Shown: piece by piece, positions 35,325 through 43,821 of the stretch
Layout: every line of letters begins with the position of its first letter
How positions within the stretch are numbered: the first letter of the stretch is position 1
Translations under genes and position numbers: made by a program
Assembly: GCF_011578045.1 (NCBI RefSeq)
Contig: NZ_CP049801.1
Span: 2,418,001-2,482,000, forward strand
Length of the DNA: 64,000 nucleotides
Source: Acinetobacter shaoyimingii
GTDB taxonomy: Bacteria; Pseudomonadota; Gammaproteobacteria; Pseudomonadales; Moraxellaceae
Direction: 5' to 3'
Notes under the pieces: generated by a model
What the model was told of the DNA's origin: nothing
Seen by the model: only the letters and a program-made list of their open reading frames with translations
Databases searched by the model: none

Positions 35325-36323
35325 TTAAGCAGCTTGGTCTTGCTGTATTGTTTCGACTTTAAAATTTGCTGCCCATTCGTTCAGAATGTCGCTGTATGGC
35401 TTGATAAAGTTTTCTTCAGTCCACTTGCCTTGCTTTACTGCCAATTCACCACGTTCAACACGGTCATAGACAATCCGTGTCAAAGAATAATCGGCATAGT
35501 TCAAACTCGGTTGATACACCACACCCGCAGGCGAATTGGTATTGTAAATTTCAGGACGATAAATCTTTTGGAAACTTTCCATCGTGCTGATGGCACTGAT
35601 CAATTCGAAATCGGTATAGTCACGGAGTAAATCGCCAGCAAAATAGAATGCGAGTGGTGCATTGCCATGTTCAGGTTTGAAATAACGAACGCTTAAACCC
35701 ATTTTTGCAAAATATTCATCGGTACGCGAATATTCATCGTTGGTATATTCCACACCCAAGACAGGATGCACATTTGCAGTACGGTAATAGGTTTTAGATG
35801 TTGAAACGCTCAGGCAAATGACAGGCTGTTTGTTAAATTCTGCTTGGAAAACTTCTGAATGAATTAAATGCTGATAAAGCTTGCCGTGTAAGTCACCAAA
35901 ATTCTCTGGTTTTTCATCTGTTTTACCCCCTAGTGCAGGTAATACCACACTGAAATCATAATCACGCACATATGATGAAAAGCTGTTACCAATCATGCCT
36001 CCAATACGTTGATTGGTTCTGTGATCGGTAATGGTGCTTTTCAGCATTTCGATAAATGGAAAAGTTTGACCGTTGCCTTCAACATCAAGTTCCGCAGAAA
36101 TAATGTCAATTTCAAGTGAATAGCGATCGCCTTTTGGATTATCGACCGTAGCTAAACTATTAAAACGGTGATTAATCATCGCGAGTGTACGACGTAGATT
36201 TTCTTGGCGACTTTCACCACGTGCTAAATTGGCAAAATTGGTGGTCAAGCGAGTGTTGTCGGCTGGTTGATAGTTTTCGTCAAAACGAATGCGTTTAAGC
36301 GAACATGCAAACTTTGTAGTCAT
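35325..36323 (-). CDS. mesX: DUF1852 protein, partner of MesD (MesX)
   Basis: A 332-residue cytosolic protein of the DUF1852 family, reported as essential for MesD-dependent methionine synthesis. No familiar cofactor motif is visible; conserved-looking stretches include RIRFDENYQPADNTRLTTNFANLARG at the N-terminus and MLKSTITDHRTNQRIGGMIGNSFSSYVRDYDFSVVLPALGGK in the centre (shortened descriptions of longer segments). It is the first gene of the run mesX-mesD-flavin reductase-TSUP. Two direct repeats lie about 70-110 bases before its start and could be a regulator site. Confidence 0.85.
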   Translation of the reverse strand: MTTKFACSLKRIRFDENYQPADNTRLTTNFANLARGESRQENLRRTLAMINHRFNSLATVDNPKGDRYSLEIDIISAELDVEGNGQTFPFIEMLKSTITDHRTNQRIGGMIGNSFSSYVRDYDFSVVLPALGGKTDEKPENFGDLHGKLYQHLIHSEVFQAEFNKQPVICLSVSTSKTYYRTANVHPVLGVEYTNDEYSRTDEYFAKMGLSVRYFKPEHGNAPLAFYFAGDLLRDYTDFELISAISTMESFQKIYRPEIYNTNSPAGVVYQPSLNYADYSLTRIVYDRVERGELAVKQGKWTEENFIKPYSDILNEWAANFKVETIQQDQAA

Positions 36324-36392
36324 GGAGATTCAAACCCTAAATTTTTAAAATAAAAGCTAAATTTCTGTATGGCTTTATTTAAGCTTGAATCT

Positions 36393-36436
36393 AAAGATGA
36401 GTAAAACGATATAAATTCACAAAAAGATGAGTAAAA
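36393..36436. promoter_or_regulatory. Two 14-bp direct repeats upstream of mesX
   Basis: The 14-base sequence aaagatgagtaaaa occurs at 36393-36406 and again at 36423-36436, spaced exactly 30 bases (about three helix turns). The pair lies in the mesX/dipeptidase intergenic region and is a candidate binding site for a regulator. I saw no SAM or cobalamin riboswitch. Confidence 0.45.
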
Positions 36437-36612
36437 TTCATGTTTGAAATATGCGATGGGGTTTTATTGTTCGTAGTATAGGATTTGAATCATTAAAATA
36501 CGGTATGAATCTTGGTTATCTATCAAAGGAAAACATCAAGCTTTGGTCTGAAATAAATGCTTGGAAAGTGTCATGATACAAAGCATTTTGAATATAACAA
36601 TATCGATTAATC

Positions 36613-37650
36613 TCAACTTTTGAGTATACGACTCAAAACATTGATCCAATTCTTTGATGAAATTTTTTCAATCAACTGATCTGAGAAATGTCGTTGTTGC
36701 ATCCGCTCAATCAGTGCTGGCATTTGACTCACATCAGATAAATCATCAGGTAAAAGACTTCCATCAAAGTCTGAACCAAATCCAACATGGTCCTCCCCCA
36801 AATGTTCAATAAGATAATCTAAATGATCAATAATGATATCCAATGAAGTTTGGGTATTTCGCTGACCATCACGACGCAAAAATGCGACATCAAAGTTTAC
36901 ACCGACCATTCCCTGACTTTCTTGAATGCCTTGAAGTTGCTGATCTGTGAGATTTCGGGCTTGTGGACATAAGGCGTGCGCATTGGAATGCGTGGCGACA
37001 ATGGGTTGATCAATTAATGCTAAAGTGTCCCAAAATGCACGTTCATTCATATGCGAGACATCAATGAGCATATTTTTTTCTGCACACTTACGAACCAATG
37101 CTTTGCCTTGCACAGTTAAACCTGCACCAGTATCAGGTGAATGAGGAAATGATGCATTTAAGCCATCGCCAAAAAGACTTTTTCGATTCCAAAGCGGGCC
37201 AATACTTCGCAGACCTTGTTCGTAAAAGACATCCAATACATCAGGATCACATTCTAAAACTTCCGCACCTTCAAGATGTAGCACTATGGCCAACTGCTGA
37301 TTCTGTTGGCAGGTCTTGATCTGCTGGGCTGACGTACAAATTTGAATCTGACCTTCTGAGCGCACATGTAACTGCTGTGCAAATACCAACTGAGCACAAC
37401 AAATGTCAATGATTTGCTGAGCGCTAAAATCACTTGATGATGGATCTAGCAATTTTTCAGGATAGTTTTTTTGTAGATAAGCATAAGGTGGAAGGAAGAT
37501 TGAAAATAATCCTCCCGTCCAGCCGACTTGACGGCAACGCTTTAAATCTAAATGCCCAGGCAATGAACCATGAATAAAATCATGTACAGGATCTTCGGCT
37601 GAACTGAGCCACAAACGCGTCAATAGGTCATTGTGTCCATCAAAGATCAT
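36613..37650 (-). CDS. Membrane/renal-dipeptidase-type (M19) dipeptidase at the end of the pqq operon
   Basis: A zinc dipeptidase of the M19 family, 345 residues. The N-terminal metal motif is FDGHNDLLTRLW (His and Asp), with the bridging Glu in HLEGAEVLE and further His ligands in DVSHMNERAFWD and VATHSNAHAL; the substrate loop GFGSDFDGS is near residue 285. Bacterial members cleave dipeptides, often with broad specificity. No signal peptide is visible, so it is cytosolic. Its start lies 16 bases after the pqqE stop, so it is in the pqq operon and could trim the Glu-Tyr-containing peptide remnants during PQQ synthesis (inference). Confidence 0.85.
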   Translation of the reverse strand: MIFDGHNDLLTRLWLSSAEDPVHDFIHGSLPGHLDLKRCRQVGWTGGLFSIFLPPYAYLQKNYPEKLLDPSSSDFSAQQIIDICCAQLVFAQQLHVRSEGQIQICTSAQQIKTCQQNQQLAIVLHLEGAEVLECDPDVLDVFYEQGLRSIGPLWNRKSLFGDGLNASFPHSPDTGAGLTVQGKALVRKCAEKNMLIDVSHMNERAFWDTLALIDQPIVATHSNAHALCPQARNLTDQQLQGIQESQGMVGVNFDVAFLRRDGQRNTQTSLDIIIDHLDYLIEHLGEDHVGFGSDFDGSLLPDDLSDVSQMPALIERMQQRHFSDQLIEKISSKNWINVLSRILKS

Positions 37651-37666
37651 GGTTCATCCTTCCTGA

Positions 37667-38818
37667 TTAATCGATTAGCGTGCGTGTCGGAATCAATTGT
37701 TTTTGGCTGAGTCGTTTAGAATTTTTTGGATTTCTAAACAGTAACTGTTCAAAAGGCACTGGGGATTCACTTTGTGCTCGGGCATCTAAAATCATCTGAT
37801 GATGAGGTGATTTACCACAGACAGGATCAGCATTTTTAGCATCGCCTGTCAGCATAAAGGCTTGGCAACGACAGCCACCATAGTCTCGCTCTTTGTCTGA
37901 ACAGCTTTGACACATCTCAGGCATCCAGTCATCACCACGAAACGCATTGAAGCTTGGAGAGTCATACCAAATTTCTGAAAGCTGTGTCTCACGTACATTT
38001 GGAAATTGGATCGGCAGCTGACGTGCTGCATGACAAGGAAGTGCCGTACCATCAGGTGCAACTGTTAAAAAGATTTTTCCCCAACCATCCATACAGGCTT
38101 TTGGACGTTCTTCGTAATAATCAGGCACCACAAATATCAGCTTACACTTGATATTGTGTTGCTGGATTTTCTGACGATATTCATTGGTAATGCGTTCAGC
38201 ACGAATCAACTGTTCTTGGGTCGGCAATAAACCTTGTCTGTTTTCAAAAGCCCAACCGTAAAACTGACAAATTGCTAACTCGACGGTATCTGCCTCAAGT
38301 TCCAAACACAGCTCAATAATCTGTTCAATTTGGTCAATGTTGTGACGATGGATGACAAAATTCAGCACCATCGGATAACCGTATTGTTTGACTAAGCGAG
38401 ACATTTCATACTTTTGATCAAAAGCATGTTTAGACCCTGCCAAAGCATTATTGACGGTCGGATCGCTGGCTTGGAAGCTGATTTGAATGTGTTGCAAACC
38501 TGCTTCTTTTAAACGTGCAATACGTTGTTCATTTAAGCCCATCCCTGAAGTAATCAGATTGGTATAAAAACCTTTCTGATGTGCATACGCTACCAATTCT
38601 TCAAGGTCTTGACGAACCAAAGGTTCCCCTCCAGAAAAACCCAGTTGTACTGCACCCATTTGACGAGCTTGATCAAAAACATTAAACCATTCTTGCGTGC
38701 TTAACTCTTGATTATGCTGAGCATAATCAAGAGGATTTGAGCAATACGGGCATTGTAAAGGGCAACGATAGGTCAATTCAGCCAATAACCATAACGGTAG
38801 CCCTACTGGTGCTTTCAT
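37667..38818 (-). CDS. pqqE: PQQ biosynthesis radical SAM enzyme PqqE
   Basis: It links Glu and Tyr of PqqA by a C-C bond, the first step of PQQ synthesis. The radical SAM motif is CPLQCPYC near residue 20 and FSGGEPL follows. The SPASM region at the C-terminus carries many Cys residues ([32 protein letters not shown]) for the auxiliary Fe-S clusters. The start is placed at the ATG overlapping the pqqD stop; the product has 383 residues, matching known PqqE proteins. Confidence 0.96.
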   Translation of the reverse strand: MKAPVGLPLWLLAELTYRCPLQCPYCSNPLDYAQHNQELSTQEWFNVFDQARQMGAVQLGFSGGEPLVRQDLEELVAYAHQKGFYTNLITSGMGLNEQRIARLKEAGLQHIQISFQASDPTVNNALAGSKHAFDQKYEMSRLVKQYGYPMVLNFVIHRHNIDQIEQIIELCLELEADTVELAICQFYGWAFENRQGLLPTQEQLIRAERITNEYRQKIQQHNIKCKLIFVVPDYYEERPKACMDGWGKIFLTVAPDGTALPCHAARQLPIQFPNVRETQLSEIWYDSPSFNAFRGDDWMPEMCQSCSDKERDYGGCRCQAFMLTGDAKNADPVCGKSPHHQMILDARAQSESPVPFEQLLFRNPKNSKRLSQKQLIPTRTLID

Positions 38819-39099
38819 GCTAAATCTATCCAATGTTCACGTTGAGCCACCAACATATATTCAATAATATCTTGCTCGATTTCAGGAATATCACCAAATA
38901 TGGCTTTTACGTTTTGAATAATTTCGGCAATCGAGGTTTTGCCATCAATATGCTGACCAATCGCACTGGCACTTTGGTTCAGTTTGATCATGCCTTCTGG
39001 GTAGAGCAACACGTAAGCATCTTGTGCAGGTTCAAACTGAAAACGATAACCTTGACGCCATGTAGGAATGATCGATAAATCTAAATCTGGTAAACTCAT
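38815..39099 (-). CDS. pqqD: PqqD, peptide chaperone for PqqA
   Basis: A 94-residue RRE-type (winged-helix) protein that binds PqqA and presents it to PqqE. The motif [14 protein letters not shown] followed by [11 protein letters not shown] is typical of PqqD. It overlaps pqqC by four bases at its start and pqqE by a few bases at its end, so the three are translationally coupled. Confidence 0.95.
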   Translation of the reverse strand: MSLPDLDLSIIPTWRQGYRFQFEPAQDAYVLLYPEGMIKLNQSASAIGQHIDGKTSIAEIIQNVKAIFGDIPEIEQDIIEYMLVAQREHWIDLA

Positions 39100-39857
39100 T
39101 TAAATAATCCTTTATGCCATACATGCTCAGACGTTACGCTGTGATACGGCGCTTCGTTGTGTACATACGCCAAAGTTAATGCATCTAAAATCGTCCACAG
39201 AATATCTAGCTTGAACTGCAATATTTCCAGCATACGTTCTTGCTGTTCAACCGTTTTAAAGGAACCTAAAGTAATGGTTAAACCATGCTCGACATCACGA
39301 CGTGCTTGACTAAGACGTGAACGGAAATAGGTGTAGCCTTGCTCTTGAATCCAAGGATAATGTTTTGGCCAAGACTCTAAGCGAGACTGGTGAATTTGTG
39401 GGGCAAATAATTCGGTCAAAGAACTACTTGCAGCTTCACGCCATGAAGTACGACGGGCAAAATTCACATACGCATCGACTGCAAAACGTACACCTGGTAA
39501 GACTAACTCTTCTGAGATCACTTGCTCACGGGTTAAACCCACCGCTTCGGCAAGGCTTAACCATGCTTCACGCCCCCCCCCATCAGGATAAACACCATCT
39601 TGGTCGATCATGCGTTGAATCCACTCTTGACGCACACGCTGATCTGGACAATTCGCCATAATCGCAGCATCTTTCAATGGAATATTGATCTGATAATAAT
39701 AACGATTTGCCACCCAAGCTTGGATTTGCTTTTGCGTCGCTTTTCCTTCATGCATCATGATATGGAAAGGATGGTAAATATGGTAATACTGACCTTTTGC
39801 CAAAATCGCTTCTTTAAAGGCTTCTGGACTAAGTGCTACTTGTTCTTGTTGCATCAT
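39096..39857 (-). CDS. pqqC: Pyrroloquinoline-quinone synthase PqqC
   Basis: A cofactor-less oxidase that performs the last ring closure and oxidation to PQQ. It is an all-helical TenA/haem-oxygenase-like protein of about 253 residues, with signatures YYHIYHPFH near residue 25, [19 protein letters not shown] near 50 and a run of His/Arg residues toward the end. Three ATG codons in a row lie at 39860, 39857 and 39854; the middle one is best spaced from AAGG, and the exact choice does not change the reading frame. It begins just after the pqqB stop. Confidence 0.95.
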   Translation of the reverse strand: MMQQEQVALSPEAFKEAILAKGQYYHIYHPFHIMMHEGKATQKQIQAWVANRYYYQINIPLKDAAIMANCPDQRVRQEWIQRMIDQDGVYPDGGGREAWLSLAEAVGLTREQVISEELVLPGVRFAVDAYVNFARRTSWREAASSSLTELFAPQIHQSRLESWPKHYPWIQEQGYTYFRSRLSQARRDVEHGLTITLGSFKTVEQQERMLEILQFKLDILWTILDALTLAYVHNEAPYHSVTSEHVWHKGLFK

Positions 39858-39864
39858 CATGACC

Positions 39865-40776
39865 TTACAATTCGATTTGCATACCATCAAAAGCGACTTC
39901 CACACCGTGCGCTTTCAATTGGGCTGCTTGTTCAGACTGCTCATTTAAGATTGGATTGGTGTTATTGATATGAATCAAAACCTTACGTGATTTTTCAAGC
40001 TGATCTAAATACGACAATGAGCCATGTTCACCACTGATATGCAGGTGACCCATTTCACCACCCGTTTTTGTACCCACACCATATTGTTGCATCTCATGGT
40101 CAGTCCACAATGTGCCATCAATCATGACGCAATCTGAGGCTTGCATAATCTGCATAATCTGTTCATCAATTTTGCCAAGACCAGGTGCATAGAACAGTTG
40201 TTTCTGTGTTTTAAGATCTTTAACAATAAGTGCAATATTGTCGCCATCATGCGGATCGTGACGATGCGGCGAATATGGAGGCGCTGCACTTCGAATGATT
40301 AAAGGCGTGAATTCTAAATTTTCAAAGCCTTCAATTTTAAAAGCACGTTTTGGATCAATTTGACGATATTCAAGTCCACCATTCCAATGTTTTAACATAT
40401 TGAAAATAGGGAATCCTGTGCTGAGATCTTGATAGACCATTTCAGTACACCACACTCGAATCGGACAACCTTCTCGTAATGTGAGCAGACCTGTCGTATG
40501 ATCCAGTTGACTATCCATCAACACGACATTGGTAATCCCTGTATCTCTTAATTTTCTAGCTGGCTGCGCAGCTTTAAAATCGAAGAGTTGCTGACGAATA
40601 TCAGGTGAAGCATTGCATAAGATCCAATCTATTCCATTTTCAGAAATTGCAATCGAGGATTGAGTTCGAGCTTTGGCTTGAATCGTACCTTGACGCAATC
40701 CATGACAATTATGGCAATTGCAATTCCACTGGGGAAAACCACCACCAGCAGCTGAACCTAAGACATGAATATACAT
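39865..40776 (-). CDS. pqqB: PqqB, metallo-beta-lactamase-fold PQQ biosynthesis protein
   Basis: A 303-residue non-haem iron hydroxylase-like protein of the metallo-beta-lactamase fold that acts on the Tyr ring of the PqqE product. The start [19 protein letters not shown] with a CNCHNC zinc-like cluster is diagnostic, and the metal region reads [10 protein letters not shown]. An open frame 36 bases longer is not needed. It follows pqqA after a hairpin, as in other pqq operons. Confidence 0.95.
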   Translation of the reverse strand: MYIHVLGSAAGGGFPQWNCNCHNCHGLRQGTIQAKARTQSSIAISENGIDWILCNASPDIRQQLFDFKAAQPARKLRDTGITNVVLMDSQLDHTTGLLTLREGCPIRVWCTEMVYQDLSTGFPIFNMLKHWNGGLEYRQIDPKRAFKIEGFENLEFTPLIIRSAAPPYSPHRHDPHDGDNIALIVKDLKTQKQLFYAPGLGKIDEQIMQIMQASDCVMIDGTLWTDHEMQQYGVGTKTGGEMGHLHISGEHGSLSYLDQLEKSRKVLIHINNTNPILNEQSEQAAQLKAHGVEVAFDGMQIEL

Positions 40777-40790
40777 AGATGAATATTTCC

Positions 40791-40822
40791 AAAAAATAAA
40801 AGCCCTAGTCATCTAGGGCTTT
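40791..40822 (-). terminator. Attenuating hairpin between pqqA and pqqB
   Basis: On the minus strand the stem aaagccctag/ctagggcttt is followed by TTTATTTTTT. It lies between pqqA and pqqB, where partial termination would give more of the precursor pqqA transcript than of the enzymes. A second weaker stem (agatctaatag/ctagatct) lies just before it. Confidence 0.75.
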
Positions 40823-40848
40823 CTTAATAGATCTAGGTCTATTAGATC

Positions 40849-40923
40849 TTAACGAGCTTCAAAATACATCGTGATTTCAAAACCAATACGGATATCTTGA
40901 AAAGCGGGTTTAGTCCATTGCAT
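40849..40923 (-). CDS. pqqA: PqqA, PQQ precursor peptide (24 aa)
   Basis: A 24-residue peptide with sequence beginning [16 protein letters not shown] and ending EITMYFEAR. The conserved Glu and Tyr that become PQQ are the Glu16 and Tyr20 of this ending (E-x3-Y). The ribosome site is GGAG twelve bases before the ATG. It is followed by a partial terminator and then pqqB, the standard arrangement. It is too short for ordinary gene callers. Confidence 0.97.
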   Translation of the reverse strand: MQWTKPAFQDIRIGFEITMYFEAR

Positions 40924-41346
40924 GGGAGTGCTCCGAAATAATCTTACTGAGGCGTAAGATGGATAAAAAGAATTTTCGAAAACATTATAATACTTGTTTG
41001 GTGCAAATTATAGTAAATCACCAAACTACTTTAAAATTTATCTAAAACCATCATTTAAAAATCATAAAAAATAATCACTTAAACAAAATAGCATTTATAA
41101 AATTATGACCAACCATCTAAAAACAATCTACACTGAGTATAAATCCTATCGTGTAGGCTTTATCCTTCATAAAACGCATCATGAATTAAGTACATATATA
41201 GACAGCAACAGGATTCATCAGCCCCAAATGCCTTGTACTAGTGATGTCTCATGATTGCCTATCCTGCTTCGAATCAAGTAAACGTCCAGATCATCATAAA
41301 AAATGATCAATACTTTAAATCTTGAAATTAAAAAAATCATACTTCA
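40924..41346. other. pqqA upstream region, non-coding
   Basis: No gene is seen. The pqqA-proximal part carries the promoter palindrome at 40996-41026. The distal 300 bases are AT-rich and without clear signals; they follow the stop of the siderophore-interacting gene. Confidence 0.6.
40996..41026 (-). promoter_or_regulatory. Palindrome around a -10 box upstream of pqqA
   Basis: The exact inverted arms gtttggtg (40996-41003) and caccaaac (41019-41026) are separated by 15 bases that, on the minus strand, contain ctataat, a perfect -10 hexamer. A second TATAAT-like site (tattataat) lies just downstream. The layout suggests a dimeric repressor or activator site over the pqqA promoter, about 75 bases before the start. 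Confidence 0.55.
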
Positions 41347-42471
41347 CTAATGAGCCTTATCTAAACGCCAATAGCCCTTAATGTGATTATTTTTTCCAGC
41401 CAATTTACGTTCATTTCGAAAATAGTGACGAACCTGTTTAGCAGCATTATTCTCCAAAGCACCCCAAACTTGCTCCAATTGTGGAAATGACTTGAGCAGT
41501 GCAATGGATTGCTGTCCTTGTTCCTCAACAGCGGCTGTAATTTTTTGAATGTTGGTTTGATCAGGAAATTTAAAATCATCAAAATATGCAAAATCAGCTG
41601 CATCAGCACACAGTAAAATCACAATAGGTGGGATCGGGTTTTTCCAAAAATCCAAAATCCCTGCCAGTGCTGGAAATGCAGTTTCATCGGCAATCAGTAC
41701 GGCCTGCCCTTGATGTAAATGCTCATGTTTATCATCGGTTTCGGTACGACTAGAGATGAGCGATCCTGTTTGTAGTTGTTGTACCCATCGACTGCCAGGG
41801 CTACTGCCATGGGTAAAGACATCGACATAACCCAAATGTAAACCATCAGTATTTGAGCCATGAGCAAATGATTTTCTTAATGTATAAAGACGCACATCTT
41901 TGTTCATGTTTTCCATCAGTTTTTGACGTTTTTGTGTCGATAAATGCTTCATAGCCCATAAAAAACCACGATCAAACAAATTTTTTAATACACCACTTTT
42001 ATTTGATTTATTGGTCTGTATGACAGGTGCTTTTTCCAATACTTTTAAAATAAAACCATAGGCATATCCTGCATAATATTCTGGCAGCGGTGCTTGGCTT
42101 TTGATGGTGAGACGTGTGATATTCGGGCTGACTTGAGACTTAGCAATCACTTCAAAAAATTGTTTGGCATTATTGCTAAATTCAATTTTCTGCTTGGCGA
42201 AAGAGTTATATGCAAAATAGAGAATTTGCTCTTCTAAATCACCTTTCAATTCAAATTCTATAAATAATTCTTGCTTTGACGACGACGATGGCTCTTGGGT
42301 ATGAAGCAAAATCCCTTCTTCGTAAATATCCGCAATCATTGCATCATGAATCGCGTTATTTTGACCATAAGTCTGTGCAATGATCAGCAGTTCTTTATGA
42401 TGATCTTGATTCACATGATCCATGATATCAAGCTTACGGTCTTGATCTTTAATCGTGGTGAAATGTTTCAT
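41347..42471 (-). CDS. Siderophore-interacting ferric reductase with N-terminal DUF2470 domain
   Basis: A cytosolic flavoprotein that releases iron from imported ferric siderophores by reduction. The first ~90 residues look like a DUF2470 (HugZ-type) domain (MDHVNQDHHKELL), and the rest is an FAD-binding SIP domain: the RLYTLRKS stretch (FAD) and DVFTHGSSPGSRWVQ, then DETAFPALAGIL for NAD(P)H. Its length of 374 residues, against about 250-280 for plain SIPs, reflects the added domain. It is the last gene of the run receptor-MFS-SIP. Confidence 0.85.
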   Translation of the reverse strand: MKHFTTIKDQDRKLDIMDHVNQDHHKELLIIAQTYGQNNAIHDAMIADIYEEGILLHTQEPSSSSKQELFIEFELKGDLEEQILYFAYNSFAKQKIEFSNNAKQFFEVIAKSQVSPNITRLTIKSQAPLPEYYAGYAYGFILKVLEKAPVIQTNKSNKSGVLKNLFDRGFLWAMKHLSTQKRQKLMENMNKDVRLYTLRKSFAHGSNTDGLHLGYVDVFTHGSSPGSRWVQQLQTGSLISSRTETDDKHEHLHQGQAVLIADETAFPALAGILDFWKNPIPPIVILLCADAADFAYFDDFKFPDQTNIQKITAAVEEQGQQSIALLKSFPQLEQVWGALENNAAKQVRHYFRNERKLAGKNNHIKGYWRLDKAH

Positions 42472-42524
42472 GAAGTCGCCTAAATATCTAAAATAAAATG
42501 TAAAAAATCAATCTAAAGCAAATG

Positions 42525-43748
42525 TTAATGTGCAACTTCTTGATCATCGGCAGGAATCAACTTCCACGCCAAGGCTGCAACAACCAAGGCACACACGAAG
42601 GTCAAAAGAACCACTGCTGTATAACCCATTCGTTGAGCCAGTGCTAAACCAAGTGCCGAGTAGGCAAAGCCCATAAAGACCACTAGGCTGAGTTGTAAAC
42701 TGAAGAATGTCGCTTTGGCAGGCATGCTGGCTGCACGGTCCATAATCATGGTGGACAATGTTGCCATCACGGCTGGATTGGCAATGAAATAGCCAAAAAT
42801 TGCTAAGTACACCATGGGCTTTTCGGTATGCCCCAGTGTTAATGGAATAAACAGCAACAAGGTCAAACCTTGCATAATGGTTAACGTGATGAGCGCTTTT
42901 TTACGCTGTAATTGATTGATTAATAGTGTTGCTAAAAATGCTGAAAAAATACCAATGATTGAACCAAAGACTTTGGTTGCAAAGCCAATATCCACCAATG
43001 ACCATTTGGCATCGACCAGCATTGGATTTAAAATGCCAAAAACCGCTGTAAAGCCGATGGGATAAATGAACAATAATAAAAACCAGCGCCGATATTTATA
43101 AATAAAGACTTTGAGCTGTTGTCCCAGACTTTTAAATTGTGAAGCAATGGTGTGATGTGGATTGACAAAAATATCTTCAGGCTCACGGTAAAATAGCAAC
43201 TGAATACACGTGATGGCAGTCAATACAGCTAGTACTGTCAAAGCGCCTTTCCATTGCAGCCACGGATAAAGGATTAACAGCAAACCACCGCCAATAATAT
43301 TGCCCAGTAAGTTACTGGCATATTGGATACTGTTGGCAAATTGACGTTCAGAGGCTTGGAAAATCTTACTGGCTAGACCATCAATGGCAACATCTTGAAT
43401 ACTCATAAACAAGGTGTAGACAATAAATAAAATCAATACAATCGTGAACTGATGTTGAATATCGAGCCATCCACACATGAGCAATAAGATCATCATGCAG
43501 AACTGTGCAAAGATCAGCCAACTGCGATATTGCCCTTGAGTGAATAAACGAAAGCTATCGACAAAAGGCGCATATAAAATTTTACCCAGCATGGGAATCG
43601 CAATCAGATTGAGTAAAGCCAATTGATTCAGTGCAATGCCACTTTGTCTTAAAATGGCAAATACAGCTGACATAATAAATGCCACACCAATATATTGCGT
43701 GGTGTAAGTGCTGATCAATAAAACCCAAGGCTTTGAGGTGTTATTCAT
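42525..43748 (-). CDS. MFS permease, RhtX/FptX-type siderophore uptake
   Basis: A 12-helix major facilitator of 407 residues. Its opening KPWVLLISTYTTQYIGVAFIMSAVFAILRQSG and the DVAIDG loop in the fourth helix region resemble the RhtX/FptX/AmpG group, which imports intact ferric siderophores across the inner membrane. Sitting between the TonB receptor and the SIP reductase supports that role: receptor, inner-membrane permease, reductase. The substrate is unknown. Confidence 0.8.
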   Translation of the reverse strand: MNNTSKPWVLLISTYTTQYIGVAFIMSAVFAILRQSGIALNQLALLNLIAIPMLGKILYAPFVDSFRLFTQGQYRSWLIFAQFCMMILLLMCGWLDIQHQFTIVLILFIVYTLFMSIQDVAIDGLASKIFQASERQFANSIQYASNLLGNIIGGGLLLILYPWLQWKGALTVLAVLTAITCIQLLFYREPEDIFVNPHHTIASQFKSLGQQLKVFIYKYRRWFLLLFIYPIGFTAVFGILNPMLVDAKWSLVDIGFATKVFGSIIGIFSAFLATLLINQLQRKKALITLTIMQGLTLLLFIPLTLGHTEKPMVYLAIFGYFIANPAVMATLSTMIMDRAASMPAKATFFSLQLSLVVFMGFAYSALGLALAQRMGYTAVVLLTFVCALVVAALAWKLIPADDQEVAH

Positions 43749-43821
43749 ATTGCGATATACCCATACCCTTTTTCAAATGTTGTTTAATTTTGAAATCAAT
43801 TGCGCTAAGAATGGCATTGGC

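Noticed and set aside
36324..36612. A SAM or cobalamin riboswitch before mesX
   Set aside because: None of the conserved riboswitch motifs was found; only the 14-bp direct repeats stand out.
39317..39968. Two overlapping frames of 114 and 122 codons opposite pqqC/pqqB
   Set aside because: They are antisense to conserved pqq genes and have His-rich, non-protein-like composition.
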